The position numbers and the translations under genes are program-made. From assembly GCF_024505145.1 (NCBI RefSeq), contig NZ_JANIAA010000051.1, positions 1 through 62,318 on the forward strand: a stretch of 62,318 nt of DNA. The letters run 5' to 3'. The stretch comes from Streptomyces rugosispiralis (GTDB lineage: Bacteria > Actinomycetota > Actinomycetes > Streptomycetales > Streptomycetaceae). Position 1 is the first letter of the stretch, and each line of letters begins with the position of its first letter. The notes under the pieces were generated by a model that saw only the letters and a program-made list of their open reading frames with translations, ran no database searches and was not told the origin of the DNA. This document shows positions 1 to 8,116 of this stretch, piece after piece.

Positions 1-154
1 TAGTGGTGCCGAGGACAGCGGCGGCGGCGAGAGTGACGGGCAGCGCCACCCTGGCGCGCTGGTGCTGCGCGATCCGTTCCGCTGCCCGCCGGCGGTCGGA
101 TTCCCGCCTGGCACTGCCTCCGGCGTCGCGGCGTCGGCCTGATGCGGTGGTCAT
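1..154 (-). CDS. Hypothetical protein with basic N-terminus, cut by left window edge
   Basis: Only the first 51 codons are present; the 3' end lies outside the window. The ATG is preceded by a GGGGAG ribosome-binding site. The visible protein starts with a strongly basic stretch (about 35 residues rich in R and A) followed by a hydrophobic run (VALPVTLAAAAVLG) that could be the start of a membrane segment, so a small membrane-anchored protein is possible. The family is not recognised. It lies about 100 nt downstream of the next minus-strand gene and is probably part of the same transcription unit. Confidence 0.5.
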   Translation of the reverse strand, partial: MTTASGRRRDAGGSARRESDRRRAAERIAQHQRARVALPVTLAAAAVLGTT

Positions 155-254
155 TGAACTCCCCCTCGAGTCGGGCTGTTGCTGCCTGTACCGGGACCGT
201 AGCGCTGCGCACCGACATGGCGTCAGTGCGCCTGCGCCCGGTCCTGGCGGGCGG

Positions 255-980
255 TCAGCTGGTGGCGGGGCGGCCGGTGTCGCCGAACTCCACGAACCGG
301 GCGAGGGCACGCTCGACGGGCGGCTTGCCCTCGGTGACGGCGGTGATGACGCGGTCGAAGTGGCGGCGGGCGGCCTGCTCCTGCTCCTCGGTCAGCACGA
401 TCCGCCGGTCGAGCCCGGCTGCGGTGACGGCCGCGAGCAGCGCCTGGGCGTCGTCGTCCTGCAGCTGCAGGACGGCCACGACGCGGGCGAGGCGGTTCAC
501 GACCTGCTCGGCGGTCTCCGGCACGCGGTCGGCGCCCTCGTTGCCGTACTGCTCGCCGGCGTGGACGAGCAGGCTGTGCAGGTCGGCGTAGCCGCTCTCG
601 CGGGCGACGGCCTTGCGGAAGTGGTCGAGCAGCGCGACCAGGACCTCGACATCGGCCGCCTCGATGGGCGCGGCGTACAGGGGGGTGTACTCGTAGCCGT
701 CGGTGCCCAGCACCGTGTTGCCGGTCGCGTGCTCCTCGCCGGTGAGCAGCGTGCGCCGCTCGTCGCGCAGTCCCTCGGGCAGGGCGGCGAAGATCCGGCC
801 CCATGCTTCGTGGGCGGCCTCGCCGTCGAGGCTGGCGGGAAGTTCGTAGACGTCGTCCGCTCCGTCGCGGGCGTCGCGGGTGGTCTGGTCGAGCCAGATG
901 AGCAGCGGCTTTTCCAGGTCGAAGAAGTCGGCGAGGAAGGACTCGTGGGCGGGCAGCAGCCGCAGTGCGGTGTCGGCCAT
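255..980 (-). CDS. Hypothetical protein, 241 aa
   Basis: This is a soluble, acidic protein of unknown function. It has typical streptomycete codon use, with GC-rich third positions throughout. An alternative GTG start lies three codons upstream at 989. ATG 980 is preferred because GGAGTG sits 6 nt before it, and that sequence overlaps the GTG. The protein has no membrane segments or obvious catalytic motifs and is rich in Ala, Glu and Leu in its C-terminal half, suggesting a helical fold. It is followed by the partial gene at the left edge and preceded by another hypothetical gene on the same strand. Confidence 0.6.
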   Translation of the reverse strand: MADTALRLLPAHESFLADFFDLEKPLLIWLDQTTRDARDGADDVYELPASLDGEAAHEAWGRIFAALPEGLRDERRTLLTGEEHATGNTVLGTDGYEYTPLYAAPIEAADVEVLVALLDHFRKAVARESGYADLHSLLVHAGEQYGNEGADRVPETAEQVVNRLARVVAVLQLQDDDAQALLAAVTAAGLDRRIVLTEEQEQAARRHFDRVITAVTEGKPPVERALARFVEFGDTGRPATS

Positions 981-1026
981 GAGGGTCACTCCGGGGTGGT
1001 GGCGGGCGGGTTGAGGAACGGCTCAG

Positions 1027-1473
1027 TCAGCTCTGCGGGTGCTGGCAGGAGGGGCAGCCGATGGACTCCGCATCGGCGGCGGACGCGCCGGCCGCTTCGG
1101 CGACCGCGCGCCAGCACAGCGGCAGGCCGCTCTCGTCGAGCGTGCGCCCACTGCGGAATTCCTCGTCCGGGCCGTAGAAGACGGCCACGAAGGACTCGAC
1201 GCCGGGCAGGACGATGCGAAGCGGCTCAACTTGGAGGCCGTACAGGTCCGCGGGCGGGATGGACGCGAGGTTCTCCCACACCAGGCAGTTCAGCACCTGC
1301 GCCACGGTCTGGCACTCGTGGCCGTGCCCCAGGCACAGGTCCCAGGTGCTGCCGTCGGGACGCAGCACGTCCAAACGGTCGGTGATGGTCACGGTGGAGG
1401 CGTCAGAGGTGTCGTGAACGGACGGGACGGCAGGCGTGGGCGTACAGCGGCGCAACAGCTGACGGATGTTCAT
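1027..1473 (-). CDS. Hypothetical protein, 148 aa, C-terminal CxxC
   Basis: The family is not recognised. The start codon overlaps the stop of the upstream gene in an ATGA arrangement, so translation is probably coupled. The protein is soluble, and has a Cys pair near its end (GCPSCQH) plus further Cys residues in the middle (LCLGHGHECQ), which may bind a metal or form a disulfide. It belongs to the minus-strand series that begins with the Phd-like regulator at 2593 and runs towards the left edge. Confidence 0.6.
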   Translation of the reverse strand: MNIRQLLRRCTPTPAVPSVHDTSDASTVTITDRLDVLRPDGSTWDLCLGHGHECQTVAQVLNCLVWENLASIPPADLYGLQVEPLRIVLPGVESFVAVFYGPDEEFRSGRTLDESGLPLCWRAVAEAAGASAADAESIGCPSCQHPQS

Positions 1474-1853
1474 GGGGTCGGGTCCTCCTCGTCGTCGAAT
1501 GCGTCGGTGATCAGGTCAGGCCAGCGGGCGTGGCCGCGGAATTCGAGGCGGTGGCGGAGCATCGCCGCGGCGTGGTCCCGGGGGACCTCCAGTGCGAAGT
1601 CCTCGTGGGCGCGGGCGGTGACATCGCCGACGCTGACGCGCATCGGGACGGTGATGTGCAGGTCGACCACGGGTTCGGCGAGGCGGGCGCGCACGGCGGT
1701 GGTGATGGCGTGGTCGGCGGCGGCCTGCAGCAGCTTGCGGTAGTGCTCGTCCCCCTGGCGCTGCCGGCGTTCCTGCTCAAGACGGTGCAGCCGCGGGGCC
1801 AGCAGCGCGGCGAGCAGGGCGAGTAAGAGGACGATGCCCACGAACCAGACCAC
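1470..1853 (-). CDS. Small single-pass membrane protein
   Basis: A 127-residue protein starts at a GTG just after a GAGGAGG ribosome-binding site that overlaps the end of the upstream gene. The N-terminus is a hydrophobic segment (VWFVGIVLLLALLAALLA, residues 2-20) followed by a basic coiled stretch (RLHRLEQERRQRQGDEHYRK). The rest is soluble and ends in an acidic tail (FDDEEDPTP). This implies an N-terminal membrane anchor with a cytoplasmic body. The reading frame is also open upstream, but that part has poor coding character. The family is unknown. It is translationally coupled to the 148-residue gene downstream. Confidence 0.6.
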   Translation of the reverse strand: MVWFVGIVLLLALLAALLAPRLHRLEQERRQRQGDEHYRKLLQAAADHAITTAVRARLAEPVVDLHITVPMRVSVGDVTARAHEDFALEVPRDHAAAMLRHRLEFRGHARWPDLITDAFDDEEDPTP

Positions 1854-1858
1854 GACGG

Positions 1859-2593
1859 CTACTCCTCCTCGGCGGCCGGTGCGGCGGGGTTGTCGTACGG
1901 GCGGACCACGCGGCCGTCGGCGAACGCGCGGCGGGTGCGCGGGACGTAGGTGGGCTCGGGGGTGTGCTTGTCCTCGGCCTCGTAGATCTGGGTGGCGTTG
2001 ATGCCGTGCTCGTTGACTGCCATGCGGTAGTGCTGCCAACCCTCGTGGCCGTAGAAGGTGCCGATGGGCTCGCGGCAGGTGACGCACAGGGCGTCGTCCG
2101 GGCGGGTCAGCTCGTCGTACAGCTCGACGGCATCGGACAACGCGCCCTCCGGGACCGCGAGGCGGGGCCCGATGGAGTCGAGCAGCTCCTCGACGGTGCC
2201 CATGTGCCGGTCGCTGACGGCGGCGAGGGCCTGGCCGACGATGCCGAGCAGGGCGACGGACTCGGCGGTCGCCGTGGTCAGCTGCGCATGCAGGGCTTCC
2301 AGCCCGGCCCGCGTCCACTCGACCTCCTGCGGTGTCGGCCCGCCAGCGTCCCAGGTGAAGCGCCCGCCGGGCGCGGCCGGTGCCGGCCTCAGTGGCTCGC
2401 CCCGGGAGTCGAGGGCGGTGCGGCCTGCGGGGCGGGTGCCCTGCTCGGCGACGGGGAGGGGGACGACGGCGGCGACGCGCTCGCCGTTGCGGGTGACGTA
2501 CGTGATGGCACCGCCGTCCTTGGCGCGGTCGACGACGGTGGCGATCTCGTCGCGGACCTTGCGGATCGGGTGCTCGTACTCAACTGCGGTCAT
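1859..2593 (-). CDS. Phd/YefM-like antitoxin domain fused to a long C-terminal region
   Basis: Residues 1-60 resemble Phd/YefM antitoxins: an N-terminal strand and helix (HPIRKVRDEIATVVDRAKD), then an ITYVTRNGERVAAVVP segment. Such antitoxins are usually 80-90 residues; this protein has 244, with a long helical extension, a CxxC-type pair (CVTCREPIGTFYGHEGW) and an acidic end. No Doc- or RelE-like toxin gene follows, so it may act only as a DNA-binding regulator. The ATG has no Shine-Dalgarno sequence. A TACCAT hexamer 6 nt upstream lies inside a perfect operator palindrome, so the mRNA is probably leaderless and autoregulated. It heads the minus-strand operon running to the left edge. Confidence 0.65.
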   Translation of the reverse strand: MTAVEYEHPIRKVRDEIATVVDRAKDGGAITYVTRNGERVAAVVPLPVAEQGTRPAGRTALDSRGEPLRPAPAAPGGRFTWDAGGPTPQEVEWTRAGLEALHAQLTTATAESVALLGIVGQALAAVSDRHMGTVEELLDSIGPRLAVPEGALSDAVELYDELTRPDDALCVTCREPIGTFYGHEGWQHYRMAVNEHGINATQIYEAEDKHTPEPTYVPRTRRAFADGRVVRPYDNPAAPAAEEE

Positions 2594-2630
2594 GTACCAA
2601 TGGTACCGCATTGCGTGTACCAAGGGTACA
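2594..2630 (-). promoter_or_regulatory. Two perfect GTACC operators at the Phd-like promoter
   Basis: Two inverted repeats with 3-nt spacers lie directly against the start codon. GTACC-AAT-GGTAC occupies 2594-2606 and TGTACC-AAG-GGTACA occupies 2616-2630. They are about 23 nt (two helical turns) apart, and the first contains the TACCAT -10-like hexamer. This is the usual layout of cooperative autorepression by an antitoxin-type regulator; the assignment to the adjacent protein is inferred. Confidence 0.6.
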
Positions 2631-3160
2631 CATTCGCGGAAACCGGTCCCCTGGGAGACATCTGTCCGCTGGGGAGCGTGCTCGGGGAAGGTCCTGCTGA
2701 GACGTCGTCGCGGGGACGGTCCCCGTGACGATCCGTCGGGGACCGTGCTCGGGGACCGTGGCTGGCCGGGAGGTGCCGGTCCCGCACCATGACCTGGGCC
2801 TGAGCGGGGGGCTCCCTCGTCGGGCGGGCGCGCGCAGCGCTGCCGCAGGTTCCCGGGGTACGGAGAGGATCGCGCTTGCGCGACCCGCTTGCGGGCGCCG
2901 TAGGCGTCCTCGGAGGGCCCCGGGGTTCTGTGGCACCCTCTGGGGCCCGGTCGGCGAGGGAGGTCACCGCGCCCCACCACCCGCTCCACCCCCTACCGGT
3001 CTGCAGCTGGGAATGCTGTCCCCACCCCCTCGGAGGAAGGGCCCGCCGGAGGCGTCTGCCTGGGCCCGCGCCCCGTGTCGGCCGCAGCCGGTGCGATGTC
3101 CCGACGCGTACGCGCGCGTAGAGAGCGCTCGAAACGCGCAAAATCCTGCTTGTGCAGCGC
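2631..3160. other. Non-coding stretch with short GC repeats
   Basis: No convincing gene is seen on either strand; open frames here have unnatural composition. It contains a palindrome CGGGGACGGTCCCCG at 2711-2725 and two direct copies of TCGGGGACCGTG (2736-2747 and 2749-2760). The repeats could be binding sites. The remainder shows nothing recognisable. Confidence 0.35.
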
Positions 3161-3192
3161 GATGGGGCTGGACCAATTGGTCCAGCCCCATC
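3161..3192 (-). terminator. Perfect 32-nt palindrome, terminator of the 243-aa gene
   Basis: A perfect palindrome with 16-nt arms centred on AATT lies 17 nt after the stop codon at 3209. The centre reads GGACCAATTGGTCC. There is no T-run, as is common for streptomycete terminators. The same 14-nt core occurs inside the gene next to parA (51565-51578) and, with one change, in the terminator at 58461. Confidence 0.6.
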
Positions 3193-3208
3193 CTGTACGG
3201 CGGCTCGG

Positions 3209-3940
3209 CTACGCCCCGGCTGGCGGGGTGCCGACGGCGATGCGGGCGCCAACCAGCTGCCCGGCCTGGGCGGCGGTGCGCAGGGCCTTCACGGTGGTCC
3301 GGGCGTCCTGGCGCGGGGCGGTCAGTCCGACGTTGCCGACGTAGAAGATGGCCCAGCCGTAACGGGCGGCCTGGGTGAGCCACCCGTCGGGCAGGTCGAC
3401 GGACCCGGCGTAGAACTTGCCTCCCTCGGGGTCGAGGACCAGCAGGCCGTCCTCACCGGCCGGGCCGTGGCCCAGCAGCAGCACGCCGACCCACTCGGGG
3501 ACCTGGGGCGGGGCCTGGCGCAGCCGGGAGACCAGGTGGAAGCCCTGGCCCAGCAGGTGGCTGGCGACCACGTTGGTCAGCTCTCCGGGCCCGTCCTGGA
3601 CGATGTACGCCTTGCCGACAGTCTCGGCGACCAGGACCGGCAGGTCGGCGCCGCCGTGGTCCAGGACAGCGGCGGTCATCGTCATGTCGTAGCCGTCGGC
3701 TGGCGCAGCCGGGGCGAAGTCCGGCCCCATCGGGATGACTTCGGAGGGTCCGCACCGGTCGTGGACGTAGACGACGTGGGTGAAGCTGCCGTTGGTGCGC
3801 ACCACCATGTTCACCGTGCCGTCCAGCGGCTGGCGGCAGGTGACGCACTGCCCGTCGGTCAGGGACACCTCGGCGGCACGGGCGAGGCCCTCGGGCCCGA
3901 GCAGGGCGCGCACCTCGGGGCTCATGTGCAGGTCAGGCAT
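3209..3940 (-). CDS. Hypothetical protein, 243 aa, with CxxC motif
   Basis: The ATG at 3940 follows AGGAG at 9 nt spacing; a longer frame upstream is less likely. The N-terminal third carries a CVTCRQPLDG pair and a later HDRCGPSE, giving a possible zinc site (C-x2-C with H and C). The C-terminal half resembles a mixed alpha/beta enzyme fold but no catalytic motif was identified. The family is unknown. The start lies within a tiny upstream open frame (3933-3995), which suggests coupled translation. A strong palindrome terminator follows the stop. Confidence 0.6.
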   Translation of the reverse strand: MPDLHMSPEVRALLGPEGLARAAEVSLTDGQCVTCRQPLDGTVNMVVRTNGSFTHVVYVHDRCGPSEVIPMGPDFAPAAPADGYDMTMTAAVLDHGGADLPVLVAETVGKAYIVQDGPGELTNVVASHLLGQGFHLVSRLRQAPPQVPEWVGVLLLGHGPAGEDGLLVLDPEGGKFYAGSVDLPDGWLTQAARYGWAIFYVGNVGLTAPRQDARTTVKALRTAAQAGQLVGARIAVGTPPAGA

Positions 3941-3995
3941 GGGTGTGCTCCTGGTCGTGCTCGTCACGGAGGGCGGCGGCGTGCGAGGTGCTCAT
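3933..3995 (-). CDS. Possible 20-residue leader peptide
   Basis: A 20-codon frame (MSTSHAAALRDEHDQEHTHA) has a very good ribosome-binding site (GAAGGA, 6 nt before the ATG) and overlaps the start of the 243-residue gene by 8 nt. It may be a leader that couples translation, or a His-rich micropeptide. The call rests only on the ribosome-binding site and the overlap. Confidence 0.3.
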   Translation of the reverse strand: MSTSHAAALRDEHDQEHTHA

Positions 3996-4019
3996 CTGGT
4001 CCTTCCGGGAGAGGGAACG

Positions 4020-4052
4020 GTGGCCGGAGCCAGCTCCAATGGCTCCGGCCAC
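4020..4052 (-). terminator. Hairpin terminator after the 395-aa gene
   Basis: Arms of 12 nt (GTGGCCGGAGCC and its complement) flank the 9-nt loop AGCTCCAAT. It lies 20 nt after the stop codon at 4073. The same loop sequence appears in the terminator at 22531-22571. Confidence 0.65.
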
Positions 4053-4072
4053 TGCGGTGTTTGGGTCCGGGC

Positions 4073-5260
4073 TCATGCCTGCTTGGGGTCTTGGGTGCCG
4101 GTCTTGTCGCGCATCTTGTGCACGGCCTGCCGTGAGATGCGGGCGCGTCCGGCGATGTCGGAGTCGCCGTGGCCCCAGTCGATCGCGCGGGCGACCAGCT
4201 GTCGGCGCTCGGCGAGGTACTGCTCCAGTCGGGCGCACTCGGCGCCGACCACGGCGAGGCGGTCCCAGTCCTGTTCACGCAGCCGGTCCCGGTGACTGTA
4301 GACGGCGTCCCTGGTGCCGAACAGGCGTGCACCCTGCTGTGCGGCGCGCCACTCCTCGTACTCGATCCAGGCGTCCAGGACGGTGTCGGCGGTCTCGGAG
4401 GTGATGCCGCTGGTGGCCAGGCGGCCATGCTCGGCGTCCCAGTCGCGGAAGTCGCGCGCTGGCCGGGGGTCGCCGTGCAGCAGAACGGTCCGGTACCAGG
4501 ACCGCACACCCGTCACCTGCAGGCGTACGCCGCTGCCGTCACGGTAGGGGGTGCCGAAGACCTTCTTGATCTCCGGGTGCCAGTGCTCGGAACCGAGGCC
4601 GAGGGTGTGGGTCTCGCACTCGCGGGCCAGCTTGTCCAGGGACAGCCCCAGCAGCTCCGGGCGGTAGACCTGGGGGAACCGCTCGACGATCTCGGCGTAG
4701 TTGACCAGGTCGGCGTCGACCTCGCGCTGAGCGGCCTCACGGTGGCGGGAGGTCAGGCGGCACAGCTGACGGCCGGCGTGCGCGGAAGCGGCCGACCAGT
4801 CCAGCTCACCCCCGGCCTCGAAGAAGCCGTCCAGCAGTTCCTGGGCGTACGGCTTCACCAGCTCCAGCAGCGCATTGGCGGCCTCGACATCGAGGTACGG
4901 GTGCCCGGTGAAGCCGGAGTCGACGGTCCAGCACAGCAGCTCGGGGACCGGCTCGGCCCACATGCGCGGGCCCGACCCGGGCAGGAAGAGCTCGCCCGGG
5001 TGCCAGCGCTTCCAGGTCTCGCGCGGCACGTCGTTGACGGCCCTCCAGCGCGGGTTCCAGGGCTCCCGGTGCTCGGTGCTCTCGTGCCAGGACAGCTCGC
5101 CCGTGCCGGTGTGCAGCAGGACGTGCTGGTAGGACCCGGGGGCGTGGGCGCCGACCACGGGTTCGGAGGGGATCACCTCGGTCACGGGGGTGATGGTGAC
5201 CCGGGGCGCCCGGTAGGTGGCCACCTCGATCTGCGGGACGGACACGGCCTCGTTGCTCAT
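4073..5260 (-). CDS. Hypothetical 395-aa protein with C-terminal helix-turn-helix
   Basis: The ATG is preceded by GAGGAGAACAGG. The first 300 residues are a soluble, Trp-rich domain of unknown function. The last 50 contain a helix-turn-helix (DIAGRARISRQAVHKMRDKT) of the type used for DNA-binding, so the protein may be a regulator or a DNA-associated maintenance protein. A perfect palindrome GTCAACCGGTTGAC lies 63 nt upstream of the start, a plausible autoregulatory operator. The gene stands alone between its own promoter region and a hairpin terminator at 4020-4052. Confidence 0.65.
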   Translation of the reverse strand: MSNEAVSVPQIEVATYRAPRVTITPVTEVIPSEPVVGAHAPGSYQHVLLHTGTGELSWHESTEHREPWNPRWRAVNDVPRETWKRWHPGELFLPGSGPRMWAEPVPELLCWTVDSGFTGHPYLDVEAANALLELVKPYAQELLDGFFEAGGELDWSAASAHAGRQLCRLTSRHREAAQREVDADLVNYAEIVERFPQVYRPELLGLSLDKLARECETHTLGLGSEHWHPEIKKVFGTPYRDGSGVRLQVTGVRSWYRTVLLHGDPRPARDFRDWDAEHGRLATSGITSETADTVLDAWIEYEEWRAAQQGARLFGTRDAVYSHRDRLREQDWDRLAVVGAECARLEQYLAERRQLVARAIDWGHGDSDIAGRARISRQAVHKMRDKTGTQDPKQA

Positions 5261-5295
5261 CCTGTTCTCCTCGTCGCTGAGTGGGCTCTGATGTA

Positions 5296-5336
5296 AACAG
5301 GTTGACGGCGCGTTATGTGAACGTCAACCGGTTGAC
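5296..5336 (-). promoter_or_regulatory. GTCAACCGGTTGAC operator with extra half-site
   Basis: A perfect 14-nt palindrome (5323-5336) is accompanied by a half-site CAGGTTGAC (5298-5306) about 30 nt nearer the gene that starts at 5260. The layout fits a dimeric repressor with a second weaker site. Which protein binds is not shown; the helix-turn-helix protein encoded next to it is the simplest candidate. Confidence 0.5.
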
Positions 5337-5359
5337 ATGGATTGGCTGGAACCTGATCC

Positions 5360-5380
5360 GGCCAATAACAAGCCCTGTGG
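5360..5380 (-). repeat. Dispersed CAGGGCTTGTTATTRGC element, copy A
   Basis: On the minus strand this reads CCACAGGGCTTGTTATTGGCC. Near-identical copies occur at 30226-30246 and 60795-60815. All three lie 46-115 nt upstream of a start codon in the same orientation as that gene. It is AT-rich compared with its surroundings. The function is unknown. Confidence 0.6.
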
Positions 5381-5447
5381 TGGGGGTCATCCGAAGATCG
5401 GCAATAACCCGGCAGCAGCCGGGGAGGGTCACGGCCTTGCCGTGGTG

Positions 5448-7625
5448 TCAGGCGGTGGCGATACGGCGCTCGATGCGGGCCCTAGCAGCGGCGTGGTCGC
5501 CCCGGCCGTCGGCGGTGCGCGGGTAGCGGCGGCGGGGCTGACGGGCCAGCGTGGTGAGCACCAGGGCGGCCTGCTCGGGATGCGTCTGGACGCCTGTACG
5601 GATGCCGGCCTTCGGGGCGCGCATCCACTCCTCCTCCTGGCACCACCACCGGTACAGCTCGATCTCGACGGCGTACCGGCGTGCACGGCTGGCCGTGACA
5701 CCGTGGCAGCCCAGGGCCTTCGCCGCGGCAACCAGGGCTCCGGGCCGTGCACGGTAGTACGGGGTGCTGGAGCGCTCGGCCGCGAGGGTCTGGCGGGCTG
5801 CGTGCTGGTCGGCTCCACGGCGGCGGAGAACGGCTCCTGCGGCCGTGCGGCAGCGTTCCCCGGGCACGGCCTCGCAGGTGGGGCACTCGTGGTGAACTGT
5901 CATCACCGCGCGTGTGGCGACCAGCAGGTTCTGCATCCGTCCCAGGTGCTTGGAGACGGTGCGGGCGCTGTATCCGGTCCGCCCGCATAGCTCGGTGAGG
6001 CTGAGGGCACGGTCGGCGTGCAGGATCAGCTGCTGGTAGACACGTCCAGCGTGGTGACCCAGCCCGCCGGCGTGGTTCGCGGTGGCGCGGCCGTAGGCGA
6101 ACAGGTCTGCCTGACCTGCGGCGAGGCGCTTTTCCAGGCGGGAAATGAGGGTGGGGCGGTCTGCCCCTTGGGGGGGCAGGTTCCTTTGTGTCCCACCCCG
6201 TGCAACGAGGGTGAAAGCAGGGTGCGAAGCGGTGATGGGGAGCAGCTCGTAGGTGTTCGCGGGGCCGTTGTTCTCGGCTCGTGCCAGCCAGCCGTCGGGG
6301 CTCAGGCGGTCCCGGAACGCCCGGCTCATGGTCGAGCGGCCGTAGCCAGCGGCGAGGGCGGCCCGTCGGGCGTCCAGGCTCAGCACGGTGCTGCCGGACT
6401 GCAGGGCGAGCAGACAGAACACGTCCAGCGCAGCGCGATCGGCGGGCCCGGACTCGCTCGTCCAGCGCTCCGGGCAGGCGTCGGCGGCCTGCTGCAGCTG
6501 CTCGACCAGGGCGACGACGTCGGCGAGGTTCTCGGTCCACTCCAGCGACTCCTGCGGGATCGGGAGCTTGGCCGCGTACGCCACGCACCGCGCCCACTGG
6601 CGCTCGAACTTCTCCTCCGCCTCGGCCTGGTCGAGCATGACGCGCAGCGGGCCCACACCGGGCGAGGTGCACAGGTGCAGCAGCCCGCCCTCGCGGTACT
6701 GGCGGTCCTCCAGCAGCCGCTCGACCATCGGCTGCGACCAGCGGCGCAGGGCCAGCCTGGTGAGCACGGAGGCGCACACCTCGCTGACCCGGTCGGCGGG
6801 CGGACGGCGGGTCAGCAGCGCCATCGTCTCGCGGTCGAGGACGGTCTTCGGGGTGCCGGCCAGCCGGGGGCCGTCGTCGTCGATGATCTGGCCGAAGTTG
6901 TCGCGGCCGACCAGCTTGGGGCGGATGTCCTCGGCGGCCGGGACGGCGTCGATGACGAGCAGCAGCCGCACGAACGCGTCCGACGGGTTGCCGCAGGTGG
7001 CCGGGGTGAGCAGCTGGGCGGCCCGTCGCTGGCTCAACGGGCTCAGCAGCTCGCTGCGGCCTCCGTTGCGGTGCGGGGCACCGATGGGACGGACCGCGCC
7101 CGTACGGGACTTGAGCAGGCCGTAGTCGAGCGTGGGCAGGCGCTTCGCGGCGGCCACGGCGATGGACTCGACCAGCCTCGCGTCCAGCAGCGTCTCGGCG
7201 GTCACCCATACGTGCCGTCCGCCGGCGGACCCGGAGGCGGCGACCACGTAGGTCAGCCCGGCCTCCTCCAACCAGCGCAGCAGAGTTGCGAGGTCGGGGC
7301 CGACGTCGCCACGCTTGGTGTCGAGGTCGAAGCAGATCCAGCGGAAGCCGCGGAAGAAGCTCGACAGGTAGATGGCATACGGGCCGCGCGGGGCCCGGTC
7401 CGACAGGGAGTGCATGGAGCGCTCGATGTACTTGTGCTGCCACTGGCCCGAAGAGTTCTTGGTGTCGACGCGCACCGACAGCCGCGGGGACAGCTGCAGG
7501 AACAGCTCCTGCAGGTCCGCGCGCGCGGCCCGGGGGTGGGGCAGAACACCGGTATGAGGATTGTGAATCGGGGCAGATGACGGGCTGTGCACGCCCGGTT
7601 CCCCGGACACTCCGGGGGCGGGCAT
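5448..7625 (-). CDS. Primase/replication protein of the archaeo-eukaryotic primase type
   Basis: The 725-residue protein carries the signature of an archaeo-eukaryotic primase domain: metal-binding WICFDLDTK near residues 95-103 (the DxD pair) and GSAGGRHVWV near 131-140 (the s-x-H motif). Towards the C-terminus are a helix-turn-helix (LTELCGRTGYSARTVSKHL, about 541-560) and a zinc-ribbon-like CPTCEAVPGERCR followed by HAAR (about 580-605), as seen in actinobacterial plasmid proteins. It probably initiates or primes plasmid replication. The frame is open further upstream (to 7733), but ATG 7625, with GGACAG before it, fits codon use better. A palindrome and direct repeats lie just upstream, which would suit an origin region. 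Confidence 0.7.
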   Translation of the reverse strand: MPAPGVSGEPGVHSPSSAPIHNPHTGVLPHPRAARADLQELFLQLSPRLSVRVDTKNSSGQWQHKYIERSMHSLSDRAPRGPYAIYLSSFFRGFRWICFDLDTKRGDVGPDLATLLRWLEEAGLTYVVAASGSAGGRHVWVTAETLLDARLVESIAVAAAKRLPTLDYGLLKSRTGAVRPIGAPHRNGGRSELLSPLSQRRAAQLLTPATCGNPSDAFVRLLLVIDAVPAAEDIRPKLVGRDNFGQIIDDDGPRLAGTPKTVLDRETMALLTRRPPADRVSEVCASVLTRLALRRWSQPMVERLLEDRQYREGGLLHLCTSPGVGPLRVMLDQAEAEEKFERQWARCVAYAAKLPIPQESLEWTENLADVVALVEQLQQAADACPERWTSESGPADRAALDVFCLLALQSGSTVLSLDARRAALAAGYGRSTMSRAFRDRLSPDGWLARAENNGPANTYELLPITASHPAFTLVARGGTQRNLPPQGADRPTLISRLEKRLAAGQADLFAYGRATANHAGGLGHHAGRVYQQLILHADRALSLTELCGRTGYSARTVSKHLGRMQNLLVATRAVMTVHHECPTCEAVPGERCRTAAGAVLRRRGADQHAARQTLAAERSSTPYYRARPGALVAAAKALGCHGVTASRARRYAVEIELYRWWCQEEEWMRAPKAGIRTGVQTHPEQAALVLTTLARQPRRRYPRTADGRGDHAAARARIERRIATA

Positions 7626-7640
7626 GAGCTGTCCGGCACC

Positions 7641-7655
7641 GTAGCGGTCCGCTAC
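7641..7655 (-). promoter_or_regulatory. Palindrome upstream of the primase-like gene
   Basis: GTAGCGG-T-CCGCTAC is a perfect inverted repeat 15 nt before the chosen start codon. Its position suggests an autoregulatory operator or an element of the replication control region. Confidence 0.4.
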
Positions 7656-8028
7656 GATGGAAGGGCTCCTAACTCCATACGAACGCCGAAGTCCCCTCTC
7701 GCCATAGCGGCGGAGGGCTCCGTGCGCGGCCAACCAGGTCGCTCAAAGGGGCAGGGCTCCTAACCCGGCGAACGTGTGTGGTCAGGGCACCACCGCCCGA
7801 CAGTCGCCGTGGAAAGCGTCTGTGGGGCTTGTTTCACCTCCTCTCCTTTGGTGCGAGGGGCCGGGTTGGGAAAGCCCGGAACCTCTGGGCCAAGAGCGCT
7901 GGGTAGGCGCTTCGGGACTGGGTTTGTCGGCTGGGGAGTCGACTCACCTCTGGGGGTGTTGCTGTGACAGGCAAAACAATTCGGGATTCGGCTCGCTGGG
8001 GAGTGAGCTGGACCCCTGGACGTCGGAA
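7656..8028. other. Non-coding region upstream of the primase-like gene, candidate origin
   Basis: No convincing gene. It contains a 12-nt direct repeat AGGGCTCCTAAC at 7662-7673 and 7753-7764, with a partial copy near 7711, and relatively AT-rich patches around 7970-7985. Its place between the replication protein and its small companion gene makes it a candidate replication origin, but no DnaA box or regular iteron array is visible. Confidence 0.3.
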
Positions 8029-8116
8029 GGGCGCCGCCCCGGTGGTTTTGGCCGGGGCGTTTTGGCGCCCTGCGACGGTCTTTCGAAGGCGCTACCCGGT
8101 GAGGGGGAGCGCCTTC
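8029..8116 (-). terminator. Two hairpins after the 97-aa gene
   Basis: GAAGGCGCT/AGCGCCTTC (8085-8093 and 8108-8116) overlaps the stop codon region. A second stem (CGCCCCGG/CCGGGGCG at 8035-8042 and 8052-8059, enclosed by GGGCGCC/GGCGCCC) follows, with a TTTT run beside it. Together they should end transcription of the small gene before the primase-like gene region. Confidence 0.5.
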
